Below the pieces are notes generated by a model that was given only the letters and a program-made list of their open reading frames with translations, had not been told where the DNA came from and did no database searches. A program made the position numbers and the translations under genes. From Bubalus kerabau (lineage: Eukaryota; Chordata; Mammalia; Artiodactyla; Bovidae), in assembly GCF_029407905.1 (NCBI RefSeq), contig NC_073635.1:34277501-34341500 (forward strand): 64,000 bases of DNA. Reading direction: 5' to 3'. Below are positions 24,217 through 36,258 of this stretch, one piece after another; position 1 is the stretch's first letter, and every line of letters begins with the position of its first letter.

Positions 24217-24470
24217 GATGCTGAAGCTGAAACTCCAATACTTTGGTCACCTCATGTGAAGAACTGACTCATTAGAAAAGACCCTGACGCTGGGAAAGAT
24301 TGAAGGCAGGAGGAGAAGGGAACGACAGAGGATGAGATGGTTGGATGGCATCACCGACTTGATGGACATGAGTTTGAGCAAGTTCCAGGAGTTGGTGATG
24401 GACAGGGAAGCCTGGCATGCTGCAGTCCATGGGGTCACAAAGAGTCGGACAGGACTGAATTGAACTGAAA
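24217..24470 (+). mobile_element. BovB LINE 3' end fragment
   Basis: From 'gatgctgaagctgaaactcc' to the 'gaattgaactga' tail, it is the last ~250 bp of BovB, a 5'-truncated copy. Confidence 0.9.
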
Positions 24471-24829
24471 AGACACCTCAGTTAGAAGCACCAGACAGAA
24501 GAGCCACGGGCTCAGAAGAGAGGCCACCTGAAGCACAGTCACTCCTGGCAGTGACCAAACCTGGGAGGGCAGAAGGAAACATGAAAACGGACAACTCAAG
24601 CAGCACAGCAGCCAGAGGCCATCTGATGGAGCTGAGAAGCGGCTCCGCGGACCACCTGTGGCCACTGCCTCAGGCAAGACTGACGACAACAGCCTGGGGC
24701 TTCATTACACGGTGATTACCGTCATCCTTGAGTTATCTTTAGCCTCTTCTGTGTACAGTGCTGTGATATTGTGCTTCATCACAAGAAATATACATTTGGT
24801 CTTCATCCCAGCTTCTGGCACAGAGCTCC

Positions 24830-25130
24830 CAAAACCCTGGGGACTGCCACAGTGTTGAGAGAGAGATAAAGGTATCTTTTGTTACCTCAATGAGGTGACT
24901 CATGGAAAGCCCCTAGGATGCTGGCTGGTGGCCAGAGGAACCAACCACATGATCAGAGGGTTGGAAATTTCAGTCCTGCCCCCTCCTAAGAGAGACGAGG
25001 GGCTGGAGATTGATTTCAATCACCAACAGCCAATGATTCAATATTCACTCAACTCTGTGTTTGCAATGAAGCCTCTGTAAGAACCCAGAAGGACAGGCTT
25101 TGGAGAGCTGGAGGCCCGAGGAAAGACCCG
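24830..25130 (+). mobile_element. LTR fragment related to the one at 58905
   Basis: 'ggtgactcatggaaagcccc', 'gaggggctggagattgattt' and 'caatgaagcctctgtaagaa' follow the same order as the LTR at 58905-59260. I recognise the type but not the exact family. Confidence 0.5.
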
Positions 25131-25413
25131 ATGTAGCAATTCAAGTCTGTAGACCATCTGCCGGCAGAATTCCTTCTTCCTCAGTGAGGTGACTCTTTGT
25201 TCATTAATGCTGTCAGCTGATCTGACAAGGTCCACCTACATTACTGTGGGTAATCTGCTTTATTCAAAGCCCGTCAATTTAAATGTAAACCTCATCCAAA
25301 AGGCACCTTGAAAGAAACATCTAGAGAAATGTTTGGCCAGATATCCAGGTGCCATGGCCCAGCCAAAATGACATGGAAGATTAACCATTGGATATATATC
25401 CTGATTCAGTGGG

Positions 25414-25615
25414 GCTTCCTTGGTGGCTCAGACGGTTAAGAATCTGCCTGCAATGCAGGCGACATGGGTTCCATCCCTGGGTCAGGAAGATTCGCTGGAA
25501 AAGGGAATGGCAACCCACTCCAGTATTCTTGCCTGGAGAATTCTATGGACAGAGGAGGCTGGTGGGTTACCGTCCATGGGGTCACAGAGAGTCAGACATG
25601 ACTGAGCGACTAACT
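25414..25615 (+). mobile_element. Bov-tA SINE with 15-bp target-site duplication
   Basis: This is a sense-orientation Bov-tA beginning 'gcttccttggtggctcag', with the B-box-like 'gggttccatccctgggtc'. Perfect TCCTGATTCAGTGGG duplicates lie at 25399-25413 and 25616-25630. The target is a MER20-like element. Confidence 0.95.
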
Positions 25616-25725
25616 TCCTGATTCAGTGGGTCTGGCATGGGTCTCAGATTTTGCATTTCTAACAAGTTCCCAGGTGAGACCAGAGCTGCTGGTCTGAGGA
25701 CCACAGTTTGAGTGGCAGCTACCCC
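25616..25725 (+). repeat. MER20-like right half
   Basis: 'gattttgcatttctaacaag', 'ttcccaggtgagaccagagc' and 'tgctggtctgaggaccacag' follow the 3' half of MER20. The left half is not recognisable. Confidence 0.55.
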
Positions 25726-26127
25726 TGAGGAGGTAGATGTATTCAAATCTCACATTTGAGTTCAGTCCAGCTGAACATTACATGATGTAACAGGATGGGA
25801 GATCTTTACCATCACTGCCCCAGGCGAAGAACACGTACAGGGTGACCTGGGGGAAGGAAGAGCTTCCCAGCAGAAGAGTCTGTCCACCGGGTGAGCTCAC
25901 TGACCCCACCAGGTTCCCCCTCAGTCTGCAGGTGGCAGCACCCCTGAGAACCTGGCCCAGCGTCAGCTGCCAGCGAATCTCAGGCACTGAGCGAGTCTGC
26001 AGGGCCTGGGGCAAGGGGAGAAACGACCAGGAGAAAACAGAACCGTACCCTGTGGTTCAGTCCATCTAAACACCAGTGTTTTCTAAAATCAGGTGACATG
26101 AAGAATGAACAGGGGCTTGACAAAAAT

Positions 26128-26161
26128 CCACCCACCCACCCATCCATCCATCCGTCCATCC
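26128..26161 (+). repeat. (CCAC/CCAT)n short tandem repeat
   Basis: A tetranucleotide array of CCAC followed by CCAT units leads into an L2-like fragment. Confidence 0.85.
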
Positions 26162-26164
26162 ACA

Positions 26165-26420
26165 GGTATGTCCCAAGCCCCATCCATGTACCAGGCACTG
26201 GCCCGGGCACTGTGGGAAACCGGAGGGTCACAAAAGCATAGTCTCAAAGGAATTACATTCTAGAGTAAAGTGAGATTTAAAAACCAGTGCATGGCAGGAT
26301 AGATGGTGATGAATACCATGGAGGAAAACAGACCAGGGATGGAGGGCGGGGCAAGAGGTTGTTTTCAGTGGTGATAAGGGACCATGTTGCTAAGAAGGTG
26401 ACCTGTGAGCAAAGGCCTCT
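26165..26420 (+). repeat. L2-like LINE fragment
   Basis: 'ccatgtaccaggcactgg', 'ggaattacattctagagtaa' and 'gcaaaggcctctctgggg' follow the L2 3' consensus order. Diverged. Confidence 0.5.
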
Positions 26421-27144
26421 CTGGGGACCTGACTCAGCAGGGCAGGAACTTGGCTACATGTGCAGTGGACACACGCCTTGCAGAAACTCTTACAATCTGG
26501 CAAGTGTGAGAAACAACCCATCAGAAAATAGGGCCTGGAGAAATGTGGGTCTGGGGATCCCCACCCATCACAAGTCACAAGCACTTACAGAATCTGACCT
26601 CCAGAAGGCAGCCCCAGGACCAACTCTGAAATGATGTCTGAGTGCGAATTTTCAGCTGGGAGAAAAATTCAAGTTGATTTCCAAAGGCAAATCTAAAAAT
26701 TCAACAGCTGCTCAAAGTGTAACTTCCCCGGATAACAAGCCCCCAGAAACCCAGGAACCAAACTAGCGTACACTCTACGTGTGAACAGTAAACGCACACT
26801 GGGGTGTTTTCCTTCTCTGGCCCCACACAAATAAATTTCTTGCATGAGCCTAATGTACCCGAACTGTTCGATGTTTACTGGAAGAGCAGGAGCCCGTTTA
26901 AACCCCTTCACCCCTTTGAGCTGGCCAGGGGCTCTAACACCCTGTTCTGGTACCCTCCACTCTCTCCAGCTCCCTGCAGGAGACCTTCCACCTTTCTGCT
27001 CTCACATACTCAATGAAAAAGAAGTTCCGAATTACCGGAGGAAGAAGACATGTCCTCAGACAGTCATTCATGTCCTCATAAACAGCTTCCTTCATTTACC
27101 CCTTCATTCATTTATTCCACTTATTTCAGCTTCATTCATTTATT

Positions 27145-27412
27145 CCATGGAATGGTCTATGGGATGCTCCAGACCAAAATACCAGAGTGGGTAGCCGTTC
27201 CCTTCTCCAGGGGATCTTCCCCACCCAGGGATCGAACCCAGGCCTCCCGCATTGCAGGCAGATTCTTTACCAGATGAGCCACCAGGGAAGCCCAATAATA
27301 CTGGAGTGGGTAGCCTATCCCTTCTCCAGCAGATCTCCCAACCCAGGAATCAAACCAGGGTCTCCTACATTGTAGGCAGATTCTTTACCAGCTGAGCTAT
27401 CAGGAAAGCCCT
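27145..27412 (-). mobile_element. Tandem Bov-tA-type SINE dimer
   Basis: Two head-containing units occur in a row, each ending in a gaagccc/aaagccc head ('gagccaccagggaagccc' and 'gagctatcaggaaagccc'). The same dimer architecture is seen at 57428-57742. Confidence 0.85.
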
Positions 27413-28445
27413 ATTTACCCCTTAAGAGTCCATTATTCTCTAACCCAGACCACTCTATGCAAAGCCCCCAGGAGACCCCCTGCCACTCTCATTGACACCT
27501 GGCCTCACCACGCACCCAGGAGGATGTGTCAATGGACGGCCAAGCCCACCGTCCTCTCCCCTGGCTGGGACTCCCAATGTGTTGTCAACCACCCCTCCCA
27601 AATTATATTCTGGAAATCTCAAATGCAAAAATCCCTCTTAATCACCAGTGCCCCATCCACATGAATATAAGACCACCTCACTAGAACGTTTTACCTCATT
27701 TTACTAAACTACTAACATTTTACCAGTTGCACATCAGAGGTTAATAAACTCATTCCAAAATGTTGACATGCTTATTTTCAACACTTCTCTGATATTTTGG
27801 TCTATAGCTGGGAAACGAGTCCTAAATACAGCCCGGCCTCATGGCCTGGACCAGAATGTAGTCATGAGGCCCGCAGTGCTGTTACTGCTACAATTATTTA
27901 TAGCCTTCATTAGAGATCACGCCCGCTGAAAGATCAGCCTAATCTTTATAACACACATCCAATGGGAAAAATGGGTTGAATTTCAATCAGCTTATAAATA
28001 TACCTTTGAAAATTAGATACCCTCACAATTCCTATTAGACAGCATGAGAGTCTTGTTCCTTTCACATTCCTAATTTGGTTTTCTTTATTCAATACATTAT
28101 TCAATGAATAGCTTTGGCCATAAAGCAATTTATTTTGCGTAGAAACATGGGCTGAGAAGAAGATAATAGAGAGAAGATAGCATCTTGAGCATGGTACTTG
28201 CTGCCAAGCAAGTCTTTCAGTGCAGAAAACTCTTAGGTAAGCATTCTCAAAGGTCGGACGTTAGATACTGATGGCTAACATCTTTAAACGCAGCGCCGTG
28301 AAAGAGCAAGTTAGATTCATCTGCTTTAGAAGAAAACGTGTGAACTTTATGATGTAAAATCAAATGGAGAGGAGTTCTGACACTCATTCAATTTTACATC
28401 ACAAATCTCCAAGGATCCTTTTTCATGAGAATTCTCATCTTCAGT

Positions 28446-28470
28446 AAAAAAAAAAAAAAAAAAAAAAAAA
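28446..28470 (+). repeat. Poly(A) tract
   Basis: A run of about 25 A residues with no recognised element body upstream. Confidence 0.95.
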
Positions 28471-28974
28471 CAGCAGATACTTATGAAACCATCTGTCTTG
28501 AAGGCAGATAAGCACAGAAGCAGTCACAGTTGAGGCCCGATTCTATCACTGGGCCACAGAAAGAAAGCAATATGGGTCAGTCCACTGAATTACAACACCC
28601 TTGGCCCTTTGCTCAGGATTCAATATATTCTTTCCAAACCCAGGGCAACAAGCCCTCTCAGAAGGGAAGGATTAAGGCTGCCCTAGGTGTCAAACAAGGT
28701 GTGACCTGACTCTGGAATTGAGTTATAAAAACAGAAGCATCCAAGTCCACCGTGCACATCTCTGCCCTCAGTCAAGGGGGCAGTGGTGCTGTGGGGTGCA
28801 AGGGGAGGGCACAGTGGCTAGTCCAAGAGCCATTTCCTGGTGGGCAGAGTCTGGGAGCTCCAACAGCGAGTGACCCCTACCTGGGGACCAGGAGGAGGTG
28901 GGATCAGGGTGCAGGACTCACACACAAACCTCACTCAGGGTGGGTGTAAAGCAAGTCTGTCTGTCCTTTATTAC

Positions 28975-29013
28975 TGTGTGTGTGTGTGTGTATGTGTGTG
29001 TGCATGTGTGTGC
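28975..29013 (+). repeat. (TG)n microsatellite at SINE tail
   Basis: An interrupted TG array abuts the 3' tail of the following minus-strand Bov-tA. Confidence 0.95.
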
Positions 29014-29020
29014 ATGCACG

Positions 29021-29218
29021 TACTCAGTTATGTCCAACTCTTGTGACCCCATGGACTGCAGCCCACCAGGCTCCTCTCTCCTTGGGATTCTCCAGGCAAG
29101 AATACTGGAGTGGATTACCATGCCCTTCTCCAGGCGATCTCCCAACCCAGGGATCAAACCTGCACTTCTTGCGTCTCCTGTATTGCTGGCAGATTCTTTA
29201 CTGAGCCACCTGAAGCTC
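29021..29218 (-). mobile_element. Bov-tA SINE
   Basis: This reverse-orientation SINE runs from 'tactcagttatgtccaactc' to 'ctgagccacctgaagctc', with a TG/CA array at its tail. Confidence 0.9.
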
Positions 29219-29647
29219 TAGCTTATTTTTGTCAATTTCTCACATAATTGCCAAACTTAATCCAAATGTGCAATTTTAGTGACAGATTTCCTTTTGGGTT
29301 CTGTGCAATTTCTTACCTGCAGGATGAGCTAAGGATACAACTGCACTTTCCAGAAGTGAACACACCCATGGAGGTGACTGCCTGAGATTTAACACAGAGA
29401 CATGAGGGGTGTCAAGTCTCCATGAGTCAACAACGGCCCAGTCTCAAGGGGACCTGGCTTCTGACACCCATCTGTGAAATGGACACACACATGTTACACT
29501 TCTGCCTACTCAGGCACCATTAAAATAGTAGGAAAGAATGCCATGTGTTTAAAATTGAGGAATGAAATTAGCAGCTAAGGTGATTTTTTTCCCCCTGAAA
29601 TAGACTCCTTTCTGCTTCTGCCAAAAAAAGACATCTACTCTCCTCTA

Positions 29648-29926
29648 TGGAGAAGGCAATGGCACCCCACTCCAGTACTCTTGCCTGGAAAATCCCATGG
29701 ATGGAGGAGCCTGGTAGGCTGCAGTCCATGGGGTCGCTAAGAGTCGGACACGACTGAGCGACTTCACTTTCACTTTTCACTTTCATGCATTGGAGAAGGA
29801 CATGGCAACCCACTCCAGTGTTCTTGCCTGGAGAATCCCAGGGACGGGGGAGCCTGGTGGGCTGCCGTCTCTGGGGTCGCACAGAGTCGGACACGACTGA
29901 AGTGATTTAGCAGCAGCAGCAGCAGC
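29648..29926 (+). mobile_element. BOV-A2 dimeric SINE with 11-bp duplication
   Basis: This is a full dimer ending in an AGC repeat tail, flanked by perfect ACTCTCCTCTA at 29637-29647 and 29927-29937. Confidence 0.96.
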
Positions 29927-30404
29927 ACTCTCCTCTAAGATGCCTTCTGAAAATGAGCCATGATTTGAGAGGGATATACAGAGGGACTGTGGCCTCCTGG
30001 TCCCAAAGAGGATCAACCCAGAGAGAACACACCAAGAAAGACTGCAATTTCAATGAGGCAAAATCAAAGAGAATATTAAAAGCAGCAAAGGAAAGGCAAC
30101 AAGTTACATACAGGGCAACTCCCATAAGGTGATCGGGTGACTTTTCAGCAAAAACTCAGCAGGCCAGAAGGGAGTGACACAATATATTTCAAAGGATGAA
30201 ACCTACAACCAAGACTACTCAATCCAACAAGTCTGAATTCGGATTTGATGGAGAAATCAGAAGTTTTACAGACAAGCAAAAGCAAGGAGAGTTCAGCACC
30301 AAACTAACTTTATAAAAAATTGTAAAAAGAACTTTTGTAAGCAGAAAAGGCCACAACTAGAAATATGAAAGTCACCAAAGAAAAAATTATTAGTAAAGGC
30401 AAAT

Positions 30405-30655
30405 ATGAAGCTGAAGCGCCAATACTTTGGCCACCTGATGCAAAGAGCCAACTCACTGGAAAAGACCCTGATGCTGGGCAAGACTGAAGGCAGGAGGAGA
30501 AGGGGACAACAGAGGATGAGATGGTTGGATGGCATCACTGACTCAATGGACATGAATTTGAGCAAACTCCGGGAGACAGTGAAGGACAAGGAAGTCTGGC
30601 GTGCTGCAGTCCATGGAGTCGCAAAGAGTCAGACACGACTCAACAACAACAACAA
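30405..30655 (+). mobile_element. BovB LINE 3' end fragment
   Basis: It encodes MKLKRQYFGHLMQRANSLEK and the terminal HGVAKSQTRL block, ending in caacaacaacaa. It is a 5'-truncated copy. Confidence 0.9.
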
Positions 30656-31097
30656 AAGGAAAGTACACCGTAAAGGTAATAAATCAGCCATATATAAAGC
30701 TAGCAGGAAGGTTAAAAACATTAGTAGTAATGTCTATATCCACAATAATTATTAAGGAATACACAGAAAGATGTAAAATAGGTTGTCAAAACAGTTCACC
30801 TTAAACAGTATTATACATCAGTTATATCTCAGTAAGATGGAAGAAAAAATAAAAACACTTTAAAAATAAGGTACAGTGAGAGGCTGCAAAATATATAATG
30901 TTCTGATGGAAAAAATAAGAACTGATATGCTAAAAAAAAATTCCAGTAGAAAAATAACCCAGGAAAAGTAAGTTGCATTAGAAAAGAGACAAATATGATA
31001 CACTACTTCACTAATTCATCCCAAAGCAAATGAGTTAAATATCCATCTACAAGAGAGTTCAGAGAGATCTCTTCTAACTCTAGTTTAGAAACATGGT

Positions 31098-31359
31098 TGC
31101 TGCTGCTGCTAAGGCGCTTCAGTCGTGTCCGACTCTGTGTGACCCCATAGACGGCAGCCCACCAGGCTTCCCCGTCCCTGGGATTCTCCAGGTAAGAACA
31201 CTGGAGTGGGTTGCCATTTCCTTCTCCAATGCACGAAAGTGAGAAGTGAAAGTGAAGTCGCTTAGTCACGTTCCACTCTTATCGACCCCATGGACTGCAG
31301 CCTACCAGGCTCCTCCATCCATGAGATTTTCCAGGCAAGAGTACTGGAGTGGGGTGCCA
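31098..31359 (-). mobile_element. BOV-A2 dimeric SINE with 12-bp duplication
   Basis: This reverse-orientation dimer starts with CTG repeats. Perfect TAGAAACATGGT duplicates lie at 31086-31097 and 31360-31371. Confidence 0.96.
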
Positions 31360-32309
31360 TAGAAACATGGTGGAAACCACCAAAAGAATTAAAAACAGTG
31401 GTTGCCTTTGGTGAAGTAGAATGGGAGAGATGAGGCTGGAGGTACTGATTTTCATGCTAAGCTTCTACAGCATTTGAACTTTTAACTACCTTCATGTATT
31501 GCTTTATTAATAAACATTTTAAATAAGAATAGTACCCAGATGTAACTGTCAAGGGACTATCGGTTCTTCTGTTTTAAGCTAATTTCAGGAATGGTCGCAT
31601 ATAAGGAGCTGCTTACTAGAACATGAAATCAGGCTGAAGACCTAAGTTATTCACATAGCACCTCCCAGCAAAAAAAACTCTATTGACACTCATCTCTGAC
31701 AGTGATTGCTATGCTCACTCTTCTGCCGGCAGCTTCTGGGCCCCTGGTGAGGGATAAAAGAAGGGATTTCTAACCTGCCCTCCATGAGCCTAATGAGGAG
31801 CAGACATCGGCCCAGAAACCCAGGTACAAGGTGTTTTTCCACCCGTCCCTTTGAGAAGAGCAGTCTGGCTTTCAAGATGGGAGCCTCCACCCTGTAACTC
31901 AGACCACAGAAGAAACAAGAGTAAAGTTCCTCCCCCTTAAATGGAAATCATTTATTCTGGAGAGTATCAAGCTCTTCCTCAGTTCCCTTGCTTCCTGTCA
32001 TCCTCTGCCAAGTTCCTAGAACATCCTTCTTTTTCTCAAACCACATCCTTCTCTTCTGAGCCAACAGCCCAAGGGGTCATCTTCCCTGCAAGCTTTTCCC
32101 TATGCATGCCTTCCCAACACAATCACTTCAGCTGCGTGTGTGAGTTGGGGGGGTGGGTGTTGGCGGTGAGGGTGGGTAGGGGGGGAGAGAGATAAAGCAA
32201 TTCCCTCTTAGCGGTGGGCTCTATGAGCCACATCAAAGACCCACTCCCTTAACCACCTGTGCGTGCCTTGCAGGTGGAGAACTCAACGCACCCTGCACAC
32301 CAGCAACGC

Positions 32310-32324
32310 AGCGCCCTCTGCTGG
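32310..32324 (-). promoter_or_regulatory. Candidate CTCF-binding motif
   Basis: On the minus strand the 15 bases read CCAGCAGAGGGCGCT, matching the core CTCF consensus CCASYAGRKGGCRSY at every position. It lies in non-repeat-looking sequence in the middle of the 32-kb intron between exons 3 and 2. Motif match alone does not show occupancy. Confidence 0.5.
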
Positions 32325-32464
32325 CTGATCATCACAGCGGCGTTTCTGCCGGTAAACTTCACTGCTCCATCCAGCCTGAGCCAGACCTGGGTCCTCAGTC
32401 ATTTCCTAACAAAGCCTCAGAGGACCAGTATTTAATGAAGAACGTTCGTGTTTTATTTAATTTT

Positions 32465-33335
32465 AATAGTTTGTCCATGTAAATTCACTGGAGAAGTCTC
32501 TGGAGAGTTCCTTGGACAGTAAGGTGATCAAACCAGTCAATCCTCAAGGATAACAACCCTGAGTAAATCACTGCAGAGAGTGACTGCAGCCATGAAATTG
32601 AAAGACAACTGCTCCTTGGAAGAGGTGAGTGAAAAAGCTGACTTAAAACTCAACATTCAAAAAACTAAGATCATGGCATCCACTCCCATCACCTCATGGT
32701 AAATAGATTGGGAAACAATGGAAACAGTGACAGATTTTATTTTCTTGGGCTCCAAAATCACTGCAGATGGTGACTGTAGCCATAAAATTAAGATGCTTGC
32801 TCCTTGGAAGAAAAGCTATGAAAAACCTAGACAGCACATTAAAAAGCAGAAACATTACTTTGCTGACAAAGGTCCATCTAGTCAAGGCTATGGTTTTTCC
32901 AGTAGTCACATATGGATGTGAGAGTTGGACTATAAGGAAAGCTGAGCACCAAAGAATTAATGCTTTTAAACTGTGGTGTTGGAGAAGACTCTTGAGAGTC
33001 CCTTGGACTGCAAGGAGATCCAACCAGTCCATACTAAAGGAAATCAGTCCTGAATATTCATTGGAAGGACTGATGCTGAAGCTCCAATACTTTGACCACC
33101 TGATGCAGAGAACTGACTCACTGGAAAAGACCCTGATGACCCTGATGTCAGGAAAGATTGAAGGCAGGAGGAGAAGCAGGCAGCGGAGGATGAGGTGGCT
33201 GGATGGCATCACCGACTCAATGGACATGAGTTTGAGCAAACTCGGGGAGATAGTGAAAGACAGGGAAGCCTGGCGTGCTGCAGTCCATGGAGTGGCAAAG
33301 GGTCAGAAACGACTGAGCAACTGAACAATAACAAT
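32465..33335 (+). mobile_element. BovB LINE 3' third, rearranged at its 5' end
   Basis: From about 32625 it encodes the ORF2 C-terminus (METVTDFIFLGSKITADGDC onward, then VTYGCESWTIRKAEHQR), with stops and frameshifts. The first 160 bp (32465-32620) contain scrambled, partly repeated pieces of the same region, such as 'ccaagg' and 'ctgcagccatgaaattgaaa' segments out of order. This suggests a complex or rearranged insertion. Confidence 0.88.
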
Positions 33336-33399
33336 ATTTGCTTGCGGCCACTAAATATTTTAAAAATAAACTATTCTAGTTCATTCCTGAATGTGAATT

Positions 33400-33600
33400 T
33401 GTTAGTTAGTCAGTCATATCCAACTCTTTGAGACCCTATGGACTGCAGCCTGCCAGGCTCCTCTGTCCATGGGATTTCCCAGGAAGGAATAATGGAGTGG
33501 TTTGCCATTTCCTTCTCTAAGGGGTCTTTCTGAACCAGGGATCAAACCTGGGTCTCCTGCATTGCAGGCAGATTCTTTACCATCTGAGCTCTAAGCAATC
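33400..33600 (-). mobile_element. Bov-tA SINE
   Basis: This reverse-orientation SINE runs from 'gttagttagtcagtcatatc' to a degraded head 'ccatctgagctctaagcaat'. Confidence 0.85.
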
Positions 33601-35671
33601 CTAAATTTTTTTCTCATCTTTTCATTTAATTTACTCATTTAAATATTCAGATCCAGATTTTGTGGGATTGAGAATATGATTTGTATATAATAGGCATACA
33701 ACTTGAGAATATCAGTTTAAAAAAAAACACAAAATTATCAGAACAAAACAAAGTACAAAAATGAATACTTATTTAGAATGAGGGGGGAAAAGAACCACCA
33801 AATAATTCATGTAAGCTGGTATATACTACACTAACATCCAGAAAACAATGTTTTTTTTTATTAAATATGTGGTATTCTATAAAACTTTTCCCCATATTTC
33901 ATTGCTTGAATTGATTCTTGCACAACAATTTTATAAGTTTTTATAGAAAAAAATATAAAAAAAATTCATTCTTTCCTCTCATATGGTTATTTTTCATTGA
34001 TCTTTCAGCAATGTTTCTTTCAGCGTCATAATTCATGAACAGCTGTGCCATGTAAATTTTTACGGTTGGTGTCAAATCGAGAGATATTTCCATCAAATTT
34101 CTTCCAGAAATTTGGATGTCGGAGGAAGGTGTCCAAAAGAAAAAACGGGAAGACAGAGGTGACTGCTTTTCAAAACAATTATAAAAATGTCAAAAGCTTC
34201 AGATCAGATTTGGTCCTTCTGTTTTCAGTTTTCTGAACACAGATGAAGGTCCTCTGAACACCAGAAAAGCAAAGCTCTTCTAAAAGCCCACAGATACCAG
34301 AGTCCCTGCCCCTCAAAAAATGAAAACAAAGAAACAAACACAGGCTGAGCCCTCCCTTTTCTCTTGTCACACCCACCTTTCCCATCCATCTCTGCCAAAC
34401 CAGCCTCCATACCCTCTGCAGCGGTGGTTTGGTTCCCAGGAAACTTAATTAAATATTTATTCATGTTTCAACCCTCTGCAGTGCAGTGGCAGGAAGGTCA
34501 AAGCTTCCCCCACCCACAAAGCCCTCTACCACACCCAGAAGTCACTGCCTCAGAGCAAGGCTGGTCTCTTTACTTCATTTCAGCTTTCTTTTTCAACAAA
34601 GGTTTAAAAAACACTAATGCATGTTACTCCAGGAAGCAAAGCCCAGCAGACCCTCCAACTGTGCAGTGACCCACGTGTCCCCCTGGGTTCTCTGGGCCCC
34701 TCTGGAGGGGACAGCTCCCTCCCCAGCCTCCAGGGCCCTGCTCCTGCCCCTCCCACTCCCCACAAGCCCCGCCCCTTTCATCCGAGGCTGTGCCCCGCCC
34801 TCTGCCACGGGGGTAACTAGACTTGTTTCACCGGGGATCTCCAGCTCACCAGCTGCCCCAGCTCCTCAGGCTCCGCCCTCCCCATACTCTCTTGGGAATG
34901 GATGGCTCTCCCATCCTGTCCAAGTCCACGGTCGGCCCCTTAACCCCCAGTGCCTCCTCCAGAACTTGGTACCATCAGAAGTGTCAACATCTGATGTATA
35001 CCATCCTCTCCTCTCCTTCACTGCTTAAAACTCTGCAGCAAGATCTACTTTGATATAAAATCCCTTCAGAGCTTCTCCCCTTCATCAACCTCTCTTCATC
35101 GACTTATCTCAGAGGAAGGGGCTCCTGCACACCTCCCTCCCCAGAGGGCCTCTTCCCTGGGGACCACCTTCCCTCCTTCACTGATGGGCACTTAGATGGG
35201 ACCCTCTCTTGCTCAACGTCCTTGAGCATCTGTCCATTCACTTCCATGTCTCAAACTGCCACCAGGGTGCACATGGTTACCAAGTCCACCTCCAGCCCTG
35301 ACCTCTACCACAAAAGCCCTCCTTGGACCAGCATGTTCACTTCTGGGTTCACCTGCCTGCCCATCCCAGACCTGCCAGGTCAGCGCTGACGGTCCAAGCT
35401 GACGGCTCCGCCTCCCACTGCCCACTTGGTTAGTACTTTCATGATGAGCGTCAGCAACCACGCTTGAGAGTCCAGAAAAAACAAGAAAGCAAAAACAGAC
35501 AAAACAAACAACGGAGAGGTCAAGTGTCTCTCTGTGAGGAGTCTGTCACTTAGAAAAAGTAAAAACTAGTTCACAAGCAACAACACAAACATGAGCAAAA
35601 AGAAAGCAAAGGCTGTTCTGTTCCACCAAAATCAAGTCTGACACCAGAACAATCAGTAAGCATAAAGCAGT

Positions 35672-35882
35672 GGGCTTCCTAGGTGGCCCAGATGGTAAAA
35701 GAATCAACAGGCAATGCCAAGAGACCCAGGTATGATCCCTGGGTCGGGAAGATCCCCTGGAGACAGGCATGGCAACCCACTCCAGAATTCTTGTCTGAAG
35801 AATCCCATAGACAGAGGAGCCTGGCGGGCTACAGTCCATGGGGGTCACAAAGAATCGGGAATGACTGAGGAACAAACACTTC
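35672..35882 (+). mobile_element. Bov-tA SINE
   Basis: This sense-orientation SINE runs from 'gggcttcctaggtggcccag' to 'atgactgaggaacaaacac'. Confidence 0.9.
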
Positions 35883-36064
35883 AGAAATACCAATTAGAGC
35901 CAAGTCACCACCAGACCAGCATAGTAAATTCTAGGTACTGACACAGTGTGAAACAAGTCAAGCAAAAATCCTGAGCATGTTGACCAAAAAATTTGTAACA
36001 GGAGGAGACTGATCATATTATCAGACTAATTGGATAGGTAAGAACATAGAATGTCATGAAAAAC

Positions 36065-36258
36065 AGTGTTCCCCAGCCTTTTTGGCACCAGGAACCAGTT
36101 GCGTGGAAGACAATTTTTCCACTGATGGGGGTGGGGGAAGGCTTTGTGATGATTCGAGCACATTACATTTACCAGGCACTTTGTTTCTATTATTAATACA
36201 TCGGCTCCACCTCAGATCATCAGGCATCAGATCCTGGAGGTTGGAGACCCCTGATGTG
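36065..36258 (+). repeat. Ancient DNA-transposon fragment, family unassigned
   Basis: 'ccccagcctttttggcacca', 'ggaagacaatttttccactg' and a closing 'ttggagacccctg' form the ends of a known mammalian repeat with short inverted termini. I recognise the repeat type but not its name; a hAT-like DNA element is my best guess. Confidence 0.45.

Noticed and set aside
25414..25500. tRNA-like sequence with A- and B-box features
   Set aside because: It is the tRNA-derived head of a Bov-tA SINE, as are all similar heads in the window; no canonical tRNA gene is seen.
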